The notes: generated from the sequence alone by a model not told the origin. 64,000 bases of DNA from JANSWP01 sp041941305 (GCA_041941305.1 JBGTQJ010000001.1:248001-312000), one strand, 5' to 3'; positions 8,265 to 16,910 are shown, counted from the stretch's first letter. Program-made: numbers and translations.

Positions 8265-8957
8265 CTAAAATGATTGTTGATTGTTTTTTCCAAGTTGTTT
8301 GACTATTCCCCAGCCAACACTTGCTCCCTTTCCAAGTCCTACGTAATCAGGAATTGACAGATTGGTTGAAAACATCAAACTGAATGTCAGCATTTTTACA
8401 CCTTTAAAACTCTGCCATCTGGGTTCTTTCAATTCAAGGATTTTGGATTCTATTGGCTTTTCATGACTTATGCCGATTCCATAACTAAAAGATACCAGGT
8501 GATTTTTTAATAAAAGCTGCAGAAAGGCTGTCTTTTCTAATATACCCTCTAGTTTTTGCCATGTTCTAAAATTATCTGAGTTTAAAGGGAGCCAATTTCG
8601 CAAGTGATATTTGAAAGTCTGATCCCATGTTTGTACCTGGTGCTTACGCACATCCAATCTGTCAATTGACATAGATTTTCTTTCGCCATTTAAATCCAAT
8701 GTCCAGTCGGGTTTGGAAAAAAAGTGATGCATTTGTTCTACCCCCTCATTGAGGCATACAATCATTGGCGTGTTGTGGTCAGATTTATATTGAATTAAAG
8801 GATACCTATAGTGCATTCCACCTTCTACATTATTATGATTGTGGAAATGATCATGCTGATATCCTGCAATTTCGCTAACTGCTCCCCTAAAAGAAGGAAT
8901 TTGCCAAGGACTTATTTTAGAATCAAAGGAAATGGTCAGGAGACGTAGGGTTTTCAT
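8265..8957 (-). CDS. cas6: CRISPR repeat endonuclease, Cas6-like
   Basis: This 230-residue protein opens the cas operon. Its C-terminus carries IPDYVGLGKGASVGWGIVK, the glycine-rich loop that marks Cas6 proteins, and the N-terminal half is rich in beta segments with several histidines (HDHFHNHNN at about 35-43) that could take part in RNA cleavage. Cas6 cuts the pre-crRNA within each repeat and leaves the 8-base 5' handle. The sequence is far from the textbook Cas6 and fits a Bacteroidota subgroup; the assignment rests on the C-terminal loop and on position as first gene before cas10. Confidence 0.82.
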   Translation of the reverse strand: MKTLRLLTISFDSKISPWQIPSFRGAVSEIAGYQHDHFHNHNNVEGGMHYRYPLIQYKSDHNTPMIVCLNEGVEQMHHFFSKPDWTLDLNGERKSMSIDRLDVRKHQVQTWDQTFKYHLRNWLPLNSDNFRTWQKLEGILEKTAFLQLLLKNHLVSFSYGIGISHEKPIESKILELKEPRWQSFKGVKMLTFSLMFSTNLSIPDYVGLGKGASVGWGIVKQLGKNNQQSF

Positions 8958-9167
8958 TGGATAGAAATTGAGTGAATGAATGAAATTGAAGAGTAATTTA
9001 CACTTAGGTAAAACTACTTAATCCGTCATTTTATAAACCTCTTATTTTTTGATAGGTAAAAATTTGATGGAATACGGTATTATCCAATTAGAAAACGGCT
9101 AATTGCAGAATAATCATTTGTTTATAATTTATAATTTAATATAAAATTTTGTAAAATCTGTGCCAAA

Positions 9168-9194
9168 TAGTCCCACCAATAATTTGTGGGACTA
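9168..9194. terminator. Hairpin downstream of the 9220-9660 gene
   Basis: TAGTCCCAC at 9168-9176 pairs perfectly with GTGGGACTA at 9186-9194. On the minus strand it lies 26 bases beyond the stop of the hypothetical gene, so it probably ends that transcript. The U-tract is weak. Confidence 0.55.
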
Positions 9195-9219
9195 CTGTTA
9201 TTGCACTACTGGTTGAATC

Positions 9220-9660
9220 CTAATTTTTCAGAATTTCAAAGGCTTTTTTGGCATTGTATTCACTCTGCCTTCTCTTCTTGTAATATCTAATAATTGCATA
9301 CGTCCCTCCTCCAATTAATATTAATCCCCCTGCGATTATTCCTTCCGCACCACCATAATAACTGTTTTCAACAATCCCATGACCAAGTAATGTAGTTCCC
9401 CCTGAGGTTCCAATAAGACCACCAATCATGCTAATGGTTGCATCTTTTTTTTGGTTAAAACTAAGGTTGAGATGTCGATTCACCATTGGGTTAGTCCCAT
9501 GATAATTATCAAAATTGTATCCTTTATTATAAAGCCATTGTTTTTGATTGGATAGCATAAGGAAATCAGATTCAGAACTGCTATTTGTACTTTGTCCTGA
9601 CAATTGTACGGACACAATAAAACCCAATAAAAAAATTACCAGATGTTTTTTAATAGTCAT
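9220..9660 (-). CDS. Secreted or membrane protein of unknown function
   Basis: I do not recognise this 146-residue protein. Residues 1-23 form a signal peptide (KKHLVIFLLGFIVSVQLSGQ). Residues 75-125 are glycine-rich and hydrophobic (MIGGLIGTSGGTTLLGHG, then GIIAGGLILIGGGTYAII), which fits one or two membrane spans, and the tail is basic (YYKKRRQSEYNAKK). It lies between the cas operon and the WYL regulator, on the cas strand, but 260 bases upstream of cas6, and a hairpin separates the two. A role in the CRISPR system is not supported. Confidence 0.7.
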   Translation of the reverse strand: MTIKKHLVIFLLGFIVSVQLSGQSTNSSSESDFLMLSNQKQWLYNKGYNFDNYHGTNPMVNRHLNLSFNQKKDATISMIGGLIGTSGGTTLLGHGIVENSYYGGAEGIIAGGLILIGGGTYAIIRYYKKRRQSEYNAKKAFEILKN

Positions 9661-9920
9661 AAATAATGCTTTTGGTTAACAAATTAATTTGAAATAATAA
9701 GCTTGAATTCCTCTTTACTTTTTTCAGAATCCTAGCGCATTAAATCCTTATTGGGTTTGTTTCTCGTAATAGTGGAAGTTGGTTGATAATTAAGCCTTGC
9801 TACGTTGAATTATCAGAAGGGTGTTCGACAAATGTTCTGCAAATAAAATTCCTCCAACTGCAGCCTATATGCAGTGAGAAAAAAATTGTAATTTTTCGGA
9901 GAATTTTAATCAACTATCAG

Positions 9921-11003
9921 ATGCCTAAAAACCTATCAGCACAAATTAGATATGTAACAATTGACAAATGCCTGCGGGATATCTCCAAACGATATAGTTT
10001 AGAAGCACTATGCCGAGCCTGTGGGGAGCGTTTATATGAATATTTGGGAATAGACAAAATTCCCTCTGAAAGGGTTTTATATGAAGATATAAGGATCATG
10101 AAAAGTGGGGCATTAGGATACCAGGCACCTATAAAAAACGTAAAAATCAGTGGAGAGAATGAGTTTGAGTTCGGAGCAAAAAAAACGAGTTACTATATTT
10201 ATGAAGATCCTGAGTTTTCCATATTCAAATTTCCGTTACCAAGTGAGGATGTTGATCTATTGAAGCAATCACTAGCAATCCTAAACCAATTCAAAGAGTT
10301 TACTTTTTTAAAAGAGATTGAGGGTATTATTACTAAATTGGATAAAAGAATCAATTCCATTCAAAAAGAAAAAAACATTATCGGATTTGAAAAAATACCC
10401 AATGCCACTGGGCATTTTAATATTGACGAATTATATGGCGCAATCCTTCTAAAACGACCCCTAGAAATCCATTACCTTCCTTTTCAATCCAAAGTAGAAA
10501 ACGTTTTCGAAGTGCACCCTTATTATTTAAAAGAATATCGAAACCGATGGTATCTGTATGGATTTAGTATTGAAAAAGATGGACAGCAAGGCATCTTTCC
10601 AATGGGGCTGGATAGGATTACCAAAATCCAGGAATTGGATAAATCATTTATTCCAAATACGAGCTTTGATCCTCAAATCCATTTTAAAAATATCATCGGA
10701 ATTACCAATATCCCTGAAAGCCAACCAGAGGAGGTGATTTTATCTTTTAAACCCACTCGTGGGAAGTATGTAAGATCAAAACCCATCCATTGGACACAGG
10801 AAATACTAGTTGATGATTCCAAAGAGTTTCGAATAAGTTTGAATGTAATCATCAACAAAGAATTGATCCGGGAGATATTGAGTTTTAGGGAAGATGTGCT
10901 AGTTATAAAACCAGTATCGTTGATCAACCAAATTAAACACAGTTTGAAGAATAACCTTGAGATGTATGAGAAAAAAAATAAGATTTTTAGAAAATCAAGA
11001 TAA
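9921..11003 (+). CDS. WYL-domain transcriptional regulator
   Basis: This 360-residue protein has an N-terminal helical DNA-binding-like region (RYVTIDKCLRDISKRYSLEALC) and a central WYL domain with the motif RWYLYGF at about 207-213, followed by a C-terminal WCX-like segment. WYL proteins often regulate CRISPR-Cas and other defence genes and may bind nucleic acid ligands. It is transcribed divergently from the cas operon, with one gene between. The open frame extends 46 codons further upstream, but the internal ATG giving MPKNLSAQIRYVT aligns with the usual family start. Control of the neighbouring CRISPR locus is inference. Confidence 0.85.
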   Translation: MPKNLSAQIRYVTIDKCLRDISKRYSLEALCRACGERLYEYLGIDKIPSERVLYEDIRIMKSGALGYQAPIKNVKISGENEFEFGAKKTSYYIYEDPEFSIFKFPLPSEDVDLLKQSLAILNQFKEFTFLKEIEGIITKLDKRINSIQKEKNIIGFEKIPNATGHFNIDELYGAILLKRPLEIHYLPFQSKVENVFEVHPYYLKEYRNRWYLYGFSIEKDGQQGIFPMGLDRITKIQELDKSFIPNTSFDPQIHFKNIIGITNIPESQPEEVILSFKPTRGKYVRSKPIHWTQEILVDDSKEFRISLNVIINKELIREILSFREDVLVIKPVSLINQIKHSLKNNLEMYEKKNKIFRKSR

Positions 11004-11133
11004 TCTAACAAAGTCTATTTAGTCCAATGGGATAAAACATTATCCTGGAGTAAAAAATGTTAATAAGCATTAATTTAACATTTTTTGTTTGGGACCGAGT
11101 AGAGTTTTTTTTTGCTTCAAAATTAGATTTGAG

Positions 11134-11529
11134 ATGAATTATGAGATTGAAAGGAAATTTCTGGTTAATTATTTACCTCAAGAAATATTTACATTTCCTT
11201 CCTTTATTATTGAACAAGGATATTTAGCTGTTGAGTGTGGTGGAAATGAAGTTAGAATTAGAAGTTTTGATGGAAGCTACTTTTTAACAATAAAATCTAC
11301 AGGAGAAGAAAAGAGAATTGAGGTAGAAATAGAAATTTCAAAATCCAAATACCTTTCATTATGGGAGTTAACACAAGGAAGAAGGATTAAGAAAAAAAGA
11401 TATTTGTATAATCAATTTGAAGTTGATGTATTTGAAGAAAATTTAAAAGGGCTAATAATAGTAGAAATTGAATTCAAAGATCAAAAGTCATCTAAGCAAT
11501 TTATTAAACCCAATTGGCATAAACCATAA
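11134..11529 (+). CDS. CYTH-domain (triphosphate tunnel) protein, shortened at the C-terminus
   Basis: This 131-residue protein starts with the CYTH signature EIERKFLV (ExExK motif) and contains VRIRSFDGSYFLTIKS, RIEVEIEIS and VEIEFKD, the tunnel strands of triphosphate-hydrolysing enzymes. The internal ATG directly before NYEIERKF is chosen over the longer frame. Family members usually continue with a segment such as EVTDDPRYKNSNLA; here the frame stops after NWHKP, while the codons just past the TAA still read I-T-D-I. A recent nonsense change may have removed the last 15-20 residues. Activity is uncertain. Confidence 0.82.
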   Translation: MNYEIERKFLVNYLPQEIFTFPSFIIEQGYLAVECGGNEVRIRSFDGSYFLTIKSTGEEKRIEVEIEISKSKYLSLWELTQGRRIKKKRYLYNQFEVDVFEENLKGLIIVEIEFKDQKSSKQFIKPNWHKP

Positions 11530-11592
11530 ATTACTGATATACTGTAGGCAAGTCTATATTAATTAGTTGTAATGTATTATTATTTATGAATT

Positions 11593-13068
11593 TCACTTTC
11601 CAATACAAAAATTCGAAAAAATATTCCCCAATAAATCATCTGTAGAAATCTCACCAGTAATCTCACCCAAAAACTGCAAAGCTCTGCGAATATCCATCGC
11701 AATAAAGTCGGAGGTGATGCCAGCATCCATTCCTTTTAGCACATCTTCTAAACTTTCAAAGGCTTTTTGCAAGGCTTCAAAATGCCGGGCATTGGTGACA
11801 ATGGTGTTTTCCAGGTTGATTTTTTGATTGATGACGGCTTCGTAGAGTTGTTCCTTGAGGTAAGGGATGTTCATTTTGTGCAAAGCCGAAGCGGTTATTA
11901 GTTGTCGGTTGTCAGTTGTCGGTTGGGCACTGCCTACTGCCCTCTGCCTATTGATTACTGAAGCCTGTCGGTTTTTGAAGAAGTAATCTGGAATTTCAGG
12001 ACCGGTTGGATTACTTAGCCATTCTGGTTTGAAGTAGGGGTTTTTGTCCATTTTGTTGCAGACAACGAGGAGGTGGATACCTTCTTTGGAGAGTTTTTCG
12101 AGGTCTTCCAGGACTTCGTCAATCTTCATTTCAGAGATATCGAAGACGTAAACCAGTAATGCAGATTGCTGAATTTTTTCGAAGGTTTTTTCTACGCCTA
12201 CGGCTTCGATTTGATCTTGGGCATCGCGAATGCCTGCAGTATCGATTAGGCGAAATTGAATGCCTTTGATGTTGAGGACTTCTTCAATCGTGTCCCGAGT
12301 AGTGCCAGCGATGTCGCTAACAATGGCTCTTTCTTCATTCAACAGGGCATTGAGAAGCGTGGATTTGCCGGCATTGGGACGGCCAGCTATAACCGTGTTT
12401 ACTCCATTTTTGATGACATTCCCTAGTTTAAAACTGTCAATCAGTGCTTTCAGTAAATTTTGAATTTTTTTGACCAATTCCTTCAATTTGGTGCGATCTG
12501 CAAACTCGACGTCTTCTTCGGCAAAATCCAATTCCAATTCAATCAAACTGGCAAAGTCAATAAGCTCTTGTCTCAACTTTTGGATTTCATCACTAAATCC
12601 TCCTCTCATCTGTCGCATTGCCAAATCGTGCGAACTTTCAGAATTGCTGGCAATCAAATCTGCGACTGCTTCTGCCTGACTCAAATCCATTCTACCATTC
12701 AAAAATGCTCTAAGCGTAAACTCTCCTGGTTGTGCCATTCTCGCTCCATTTTGAATAAATAGCTGAATAGCTTGTTGTAAGATATAATTGGAGCCATGAC
12801 AAGACACTTCTACTACATTTTCACCGGTATAAGATTTGGGGGCTACAAAAAGGGAAATCAACACTTCATCCAGTATCTGATCTTCATTTCTAATGGTTCC
12901 AAAATGAATGGTGTGACTTTTTTGCAGCGTCAAGTCCTTAGAAGGAAAGACTGCATTGACAATTTCAATCGCTCTTTTCCCAGAAAGGCGAACGATCCCA
13001 ATGGCACCTACACCTGGTGGAGTAGCCAGTGCAACAATGGTATCATTCAAATCATGGCTATGGATCAT
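11593..13068 (-). CDS. mnmE: tRNA modification GTPase MnmE with an in-frame heptamer insertion
   Basis: MnmE works with MnmG to modify the wobble uridine of several tRNAs. This 491-residue protein has the N-terminal tetrahydrofolate-binding domain, the G domain (P-loop GRPNAGKSTLLN, GTTRD switch, DTAG, NKMD) and the conserved C-terminal FCIGK with the catalytic cysteine. Between NKMD and the G5 element (TASALHK) lies an extra segment at about residues 365-391 (RQASVINRQRAVG, then SAQPTTDNRQLI). It is encoded by a heptamer repeat tract (11901-11963) of the same kind as the intergenic tracts elsewhere in the window. The insertion is in frame and lies in a loop, so the enzyme is probably still active. 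Confidence 0.96.
   Translation of the reverse strand: MIHSHDLNDTIVALATPPGVGAIGIVRLSGKRAIEIVNAVFPSKDLTLQKSHTIHFGTIRNEDQILDEVLISLFVAPKSYTGENVVEVSCHGSNYILQQAIQLFIQNGARMAQPGEFTLRAFLNGRMDLSQAEAVADLIASNSESSHDLAMRQMRGGFSDEIQKLRQELIDFASLIELELDFAEEDVEFADRTKLKELVKKIQNLLKALIDSFKLGNVIKNGVNTVIAGRPNAGKSTLLNALLNEERAIVSDIAGTTRDTIEEVLNIKGIQFRLIDTAGIRDAQDQIEAVGVEKTFEKIQQSALLVYVFDISEMKIDEVLEDLEKLSKEGIHLLVVCNKMDKNPYFKPEWLSNPTGPEIPDYFFKNRQASVINRQRAVGSAQPTTDNRQLITASALHKMNIPYLKEQLYEAVINQKINLENTIVTNARHFEALQKAFESLEDVLKGMDAGITSDFIAMDIRRALQFLGEITGEISTDDLLGNIFSNFCIGK
11901..11963. repeat. Heptamer tract inside mnmE
   Basis: Nine consecutive 7-base units (GTTGTCG, GTTGTCA, GTTGTCG, GTTGGGC, ACTGCCT, ACTGCCC, TCTGCCT, ATTGATT, ACTGAAG) make 63 bases, exactly 21 codons, so the reading frame is kept. 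Confidence 0.85.
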
Positions 13069-13086
13069 GTAACCATTTATATTCCG

Positions 13087-13148
13087 GCGTGACAGGGTTT
13101 TGAACCCTGCGACTTCTAATTCCTACAGGGTTCAAAACCCTGCCACTC
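13087..13148. repeat. Double-palindrome repeat, copy 1
   Basis: GTGACAGGGTTTTGAACCCT and the facing CAGGGTTCAAAACCCTGCCAC block form an inverted repeat of about 20 bases, and each arm is itself palindromic. A second copy lies at 17241-17299. It lies just upstream of the mnmE start, so it may alternatively be part of a transcript end or a REP-like element. Confidence 0.75.
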
Positions 13149-13230
13149 ACTCTTTAGAAAATTTAATTTATTGAGTCTTTACAGCAAAAGTTCAAGAACC
13201 TTTTAAATTTACAATTCAAATCAAATGGGC

Positions 13231-13380
13231 TTAGGAAAATAATAATCTAACAGTCTGGCTTGTTATTTTTCTCTTATGCTGCGTTAAAAAGCCTTGCTGA
13301 CGCGCTGCGTCACCTACGTTTTTTGCCTTGCCTAAGAGAAAAATCCCTACACCATTTGTGATAGATTATTAATTGCCTAA
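13231..13380. repeat. Imperfect palindromic element (TTAGG ends)
   Basis: The 150-base element starts TTAGG..AATAATCTA and ends with the inverse TAGATTATT..CCTAA; further in, TTTTTCTCTTA faces TAAGAGAAAAA. The centre (AAAAACGTAGGTGACGCAGC read on the minus strand) resembles the cores of the elements at 46679 and 54824. No reading frame of its own. Confidence 0.7.
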
Positions 13381-13456
13381 CCCCAAAACTAAAAAAATTC
13401 TCTCTTTGACAATTTGGGTGTCCAACCGAATGGTCAAAGATTCAAAAAATCCAATA

Positions 13457-13939
13457 ATGGCTGACGAAGTAAAAAAAGAAGAAAACAAAAACGAAGAAAA
13501 CAAAGAAGAAACTTCAAAAGTGGAAGAGGCGAAAAAATCATTCAGGAAGTCATTAAATTCTTTTTTCCGAAAATTCAAAATCGCGATGTTGATCTTGTTG
13601 GTAATTGTATTGGGGGTTGGAGCATTCTTCGTTTTCGGTACCTATAGCACTGGATATCGCGCAGGTAATGTCATGAAGGTTAGTAAAAAGGGTTACGTTT
13701 TTAAAACATGGGAAGGACAGCTCAATGTTGGTGGACTCCAGGGAGATGCCAATGCAGGAGATGTTGCGACCACTGTCTGGAATTTTACAGTAACCAACGA
13801 AGCAGTTGTTGAAGACATTGAGGCTGCTGTTGATGAAGGCACTAAGGTCAAATTGCATTATAGAGAGAAATATATCCAAATAGATTTTCGTGGCGATACT
13901 AAATACATTGTTTATAGAGTTGAAAAGGTTGGGGGTTGA
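13457..13939 (+). CDS. Small single-pass membrane protein, conserved in Bacteroidota, function unknown
   Basis: This 160-residue protein has a highly charged lysine/glutamate-rich N-terminus (residues 1-30), a membrane segment at about 43-65 (IAMLILLVIVLGVGAFFVFG) and an extracytoplasmic C-terminal part with STGYRAGNVMKVSKKGYVFKT and a WNFTV block. Similar proteins are common in this phylum and are sometimes mislabelled as 6-phosphogluconate dehydrogenase; nothing here suggests an enzyme. The ATG at 13457 is preferred because the longer frame begins next to a repeat element. The stop codon lies at the edge of a heptamer tract. Confidence 0.8.
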   Translation: MADEVKKEENKNEENKEETSKVEEAKKSFRKSLNSFFRKFKIAMLILLVIVLGVGAFFVFGTYSTGYRAGNVMKVSKKGYVFKTWEGQLNVGGLQGDANAGDVATTVWNFTVTNEAVVEDIEAAVDEGTKVKLHYREKYIQIDFRGDTKYIVYRVEKVGG

Positions 13940-13984
13940 CGGTGGACGGTAGACGGTGGACGGTGGACGGTGGACGGTGGACGG
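13936..13984. repeat. Heptamer tract, left arm around the four-helix-bundle gene
   Basis: Seven 7-base units (TTGACGG, TGGACGG, TAGACGG, then four TGGACGG). The stop codon of the preceding gene lies in the first unit. The complementary sequence recurs at 14571-14605. Confidence 0.9.
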
Positions 13985-14020
13985 TAATTTCTTTTTTAAG
14001 TACTTTTCATGCTTAATATT

Positions 14021-14383
14021 ATGGGAGATTTTAAAAGTCTAAGGGTTTGGAATGATGGTATTGACTTGGCTGAAAAAATATATCAACTAACCAAAAGGGG
14101 AAAGTTCTCGCAAGATTTTGCCCTCAGTGGTCAAATTCGAAAAGCAGTAGTTTCAATCTCTTCTAATATCGCAGAAGGAGATGAACGAAACACTAACAAA
14201 GAGGCTATTTACTTTTTTAATGTCGCAAAAGGATCAGCCGCTGAGGTAATTACTCAATTAAATATTGCATATAAAATAGGCTATATAGATAAAACCACCT
14301 TAGAAATTTTGGAGGACAAAACAGAAAAAATCAGAGCCTCTTTAAAAAACTTAATAAAAGCTAGAAGCAATAAGAATAAATAA
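14021..14383 (+). CDS. Four-helix-bundle protein (23S rRNA intervening-sequence protein family)
   Basis: This 120-residue protein matches the TIGR02436-type four-helix-bundle family: FKSLRVWNDGIDLAEKIYQLTK at the start, then SGQIRKAVVSISSNIAEGDER and a long C-terminal helix. The family was first seen inside insertions in 23S rRNA genes and is also scattered in genomes as a small S-protein-like gene; its molecular role is unclear. An ATG four codons upstream (14009) is a possible alternative start. The gene sits between two heptamer tracts in inverted orientation, which suggests that it may have been inserted as a unit. Confidence 0.9.
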   Translation: MGDFKSLRVWNDGIDLAEKIYQLTKRGKFSQDFALSGQIRKAVVSISSNIAEGDERNTNKEAIYFFNVAKGSAAEVITQLNIAYKIGYIDKTTLEILEDKTEKIRASLKNLIKARSNKNK

Positions 14384-14570
14384 AAGTATGTTTAAATTTC
14401 TATCAGCTGATTATCAATATTTTAGGAACCTAGCTGCAAAATATTCAGCTTATTTAGCCCGCTAAATGCGCAAATTATTCTTTTTGCTAAAACCCCAAAT
14501 TGTTGATAATCAACATGAAATAAATTTTTACCAAACTCTACATCAATATTTCCCAAATCCCACCAAACAA

Positions 14571-14605
14571 AACCGTCTACCGTTGGCCGTCTACTGTCAA
14601 CCGTA
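14571..14605. repeat. Heptamer tract, right arm around the four-helix-bundle gene
   Basis: Five 7-base units (AACCGTC, TACCGTT, GGCCGTC, TACTGTC, AACCGTA), the reverse complement type of the tract at 13936-13984. Together they bracket the 14021-14383 gene. Confidence 0.85.
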
Positions 14606-14698
14606 AAGAGTGAAAGAAGTTAAGAGCTCGTTAAATAACCAGGCGTTAGCCTTTGTGTGGAAACATTTTTCCAAATTGAAAGTATATTTATCGCAGTA

Positions 14699-14730
14699 TT
14701 TGCGTTAGCATATTTGGAAATGTATCTTTG
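14699..14730 (+). promoter_or_regulatory. Bacteroidota-type promoter of prc
   Basis: TTTG at 14699-14702 and TATCTTTG at 14723-14730 are 20 bases apart, matching the TTTG / TAnnTTTG housekeeping promoter of Bacteroidota. Transcription would begin a few bases after 14730, which excludes the upstream ATG at 14728 and supports the prc start at 14764. Confidence 0.7.
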
Positions 14731-14763
14731 ATGCAGATTTTTTTACAGTTAAACCTGAACATT

Positions 14764-16884
14764 ATGAAAATTAAAAGCCCTGTCTTATTAGTGATTGTAC
14801 TTGGAGCACTGACCTTTTTTGCATTTTACCCACCTTATAACCAAGCAGAAAAAGAAGCTGTTTTAATGCAATCCATTCTCACAGGATTGAATTATTACCA
14901 TTACCAACCTCAGGAAATTGATGATGAATTTTCTGAAAAAGTTTTTGATCTATACCTCGAACGCATAGACATGGGCAAGAGATGGTTGACACAAGCCGAT
15001 GTAGATAAACTGACTCCTTTTAGGTATAAGTTGGATGATGAAGCACGCGCCGGTACCTATGCGTTTTTGACACTTGCTATCGAATTACAGGAAGCAGGTA
15101 TTAAAAAGTCACAAGCATGGTATCGTGAGTTTTTGGCTAAGCCATTTGATTTTTCAACTGAGGAGGTTGTTGAATTAAATGGAGAAAAGAAAGCTTATGC
15201 TTCCAGTGAAGCCGAATTGAAAAACTATTGGCATTCACAAATGAAATATGAAACCCTCACTCGCCTTGCTGATAAGATAAAAAGCAAAGAAGAGGAGAAT
15301 GAAGATTACAAAGACAAAACATTCGAAGAATTGGAAGCAGAAGCCAGAAAAGATGCATTGAAAGTCTTTGATGATTGGTATTACAGAATGGAGAAGCGCG
15401 ACCGGGATGATTATCTAAGCAGTTATTTGAATGCTTTCGTAAATATTTTCGATCCTCACACAGGCTACTATGAACCAATTGATAAGGAGAACTTCAACAT
15501 TGGCATGTCCGGAAAATTGAAAGGCATTGGCGCCAGATTGGTGACTGATGGTGATTTTACAAAGGTCTCTGACATCATCGTAGGTGGTCCTGCCTGGAAA
15601 TTGGGAGAATTGGAAAAAGACGACAAAATTTTGAAAGTAGCTCAAGAAGGGGAAGCAGAAGCAGTTGATTTGACAGGAATGGTTTTGGACGATGTCGTCC
15701 AATTGATTCGTGGAGAACCTCAAACGACGGTTCACCTCTGGATTAAAAAGGTTGATGGGTCAACAAAGAAGATATCCATCGTTCGCGATGTAGTGGTTAT
15801 TGAAGAGAGTTTTGCAAAATCTCTGATTGAAGAATCTGAGGACGGTCAAAAAATCGGATACATTCGATTGCCTCGTTTTTATGGCGATTATCAAAATAGA
15901 GATGGACGACAATGTTCTGATGATGTGGCAAAAGAAATTCAAAAATTGAAGGGAGAAGGTGTAGAGGGAATCATCCTCGATTTGCGTAGCAATGGTGGAG
16001 GGTACTTGACAGAAGTTGTAAAAATGAGCGGATTGTTTATAGAAGAGGGACCAATTGTACAGGTAAAATCAAAAGGTCGCAAACCACATGTTTTAAATGA
16101 TGAAGACCCACGAGTACAATATCACGGTCCACTTGTAGTGATGGTCAACCAATTCAGCGCTTCAGCTTCTGAAATCCTTGCTGCTGCATTGCAAGACTAT
16201 GGAAGAGCCGTTATTGTCGGAACGGGTAATTCCACTTTCGGAAAAGGAACGGTACAGCGATTTTTAGATTTGGATCGCACCATTTCCGGTCATTCAGATG
16301 TGAAGCCTTTGGGTGAAATCAAATTGACCATCCAAAACTATTACAGAGTCAATGGAGGATCCGTTCAATTGAAAGGAGTGACTCCTGACCTTGTGATTCC
16401 AGACAATAATTTCTATATCGAAGCAGGTGAAAAAGAGCACGATTATCCACTTCAATATTCTGAAATTCCTGCGGCTCAATATAGCCAGGATGTCTATCAC
16501 CTCGACCACTTGCCAAAAGTGAAAGAAGCAAGTATTTACAGGGTTAAAAAGAGCAATGCTTTCCAAAAGATTGATGAAAATGCTCAGCGTCGCAAAGCAC
16601 AAAGAGATGATTCTGAATATACCTTAAATTTGGAAGCACATCAGGCAGAAGAGGCTGAATTAGAAGCTATCAATAAGCTTTATAAAGATATGTTTGATAA
16701 GGAAGTTTTGACCGACATCCGCAATTTGAAGGTTGATGAAATAGAATTGCGATCTGCTGATGAATCGAAAGTTGCTCGAAATGATGATTGGCTTAAAAAC
16801 ATCAAGAAGGACGTCTTTTTGGAAGAAACCTTAAACATTATGAGAGATTTGATCAGATTTGATGATAGAATAGCAAAAGATTAA
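14764..16884 (+). CDS. prc: Carboxy-terminal processing (tail-specific) protease
   Basis: This protease trims or degrades envelope proteins from their C-terminus. The 706-residue protein has an N-terminal signal or anchor (VLLVIVLGALTFFAFYP), a helical N-domain, a PDZ domain (about 245-330, with KLKGIGARL and GGPAWKLGELEKDDKIL) and the S41 protease core with GIILDLRSNGGGYL, the serine motif FSASASEILAAALQDYGRA and the lysine in TFGKGTVQ. A long C-terminal DUF3340-like domain follows, typical of the E. coli Prc class. A promoter lies 34 bases upstream and a terminator follows, so it is probably a single-gene unit. Confidence 0.95.
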   Translation: MKIKSPVLLVIVLGALTFFAFYPPYNQAEKEAVLMQSILTGLNYYHYQPQEIDDEFSEKVFDLYLERIDMGKRWLTQADVDKLTPFRYKLDDEARAGTYAFLTLAIELQEAGIKKSQAWYREFLAKPFDFSTEEVVELNGEKKAYASSEAELKNYWHSQMKYETLTRLADKIKSKEEENEDYKDKTFEELEAEARKDALKVFDDWYYRMEKRDRDDYLSSYLNAFVNIFDPHTGYYEPIDKENFNIGMSGKLKGIGARLVTDGDFTKVSDIIVGGPAWKLGELEKDDKILKVAQEGEAEAVDLTGMVLDDVVQLIRGEPQTTVHLWIKKVDGSTKKISIVRDVVVIEESFAKSLIEESEDGQKIGYIRLPRFYGDYQNRDGRQCSDDVAKEIQKLKGEGVEGIILDLRSNGGGYLTEVVKMSGLFIEEGPIVQVKSKGRKPHVLNDEDPRVQYHGPLVVMVNQFSASASEILAAALQDYGRAVIVGTGNSTFGKGTVQRFLDLDRTISGHSDVKPLGEIKLTIQNYYRVNGGSVQLKGVTPDLVIPDNNFYIEAGEKEHDYPLQYSEIPAAQYSQDVYHLDHLPKVKEASIYRVKKSNAFQKIDENAQRRKAQRDDSEYTLNLEAHQAEEAELEAINKLYKDMFDKEVLTDIRNLKVDEIELRSADESKVARNDDWLKNIKKDVFLEETLNIMRDLIRFDDRIAKD

Positions 16885-16910
16885 ATCAGACTTAGGTTTG
16901 ATTATAAAAA

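Noticed and set aside
9001..9220. Promoter for the cas operon
   Set aside because: No TAnnTTTG box was found upstream of cas6 on the minus strand, so no site is claimed although a promoter must exist nearby.
9220..9660. Extra CRISPR-associated membrane effector upstream of cas6
   Set aside because: It is 260 bases away, has its own terminator-like hairpin and a cleavable signal peptide, and shows no likeness to known effectors.
13087..13148. GGTTCAAAACCC resembling a tRNA T-loop
   Set aside because: No acceptor stem, D-arm or anticodon arm can be folded; the sequence is a double palindrome.
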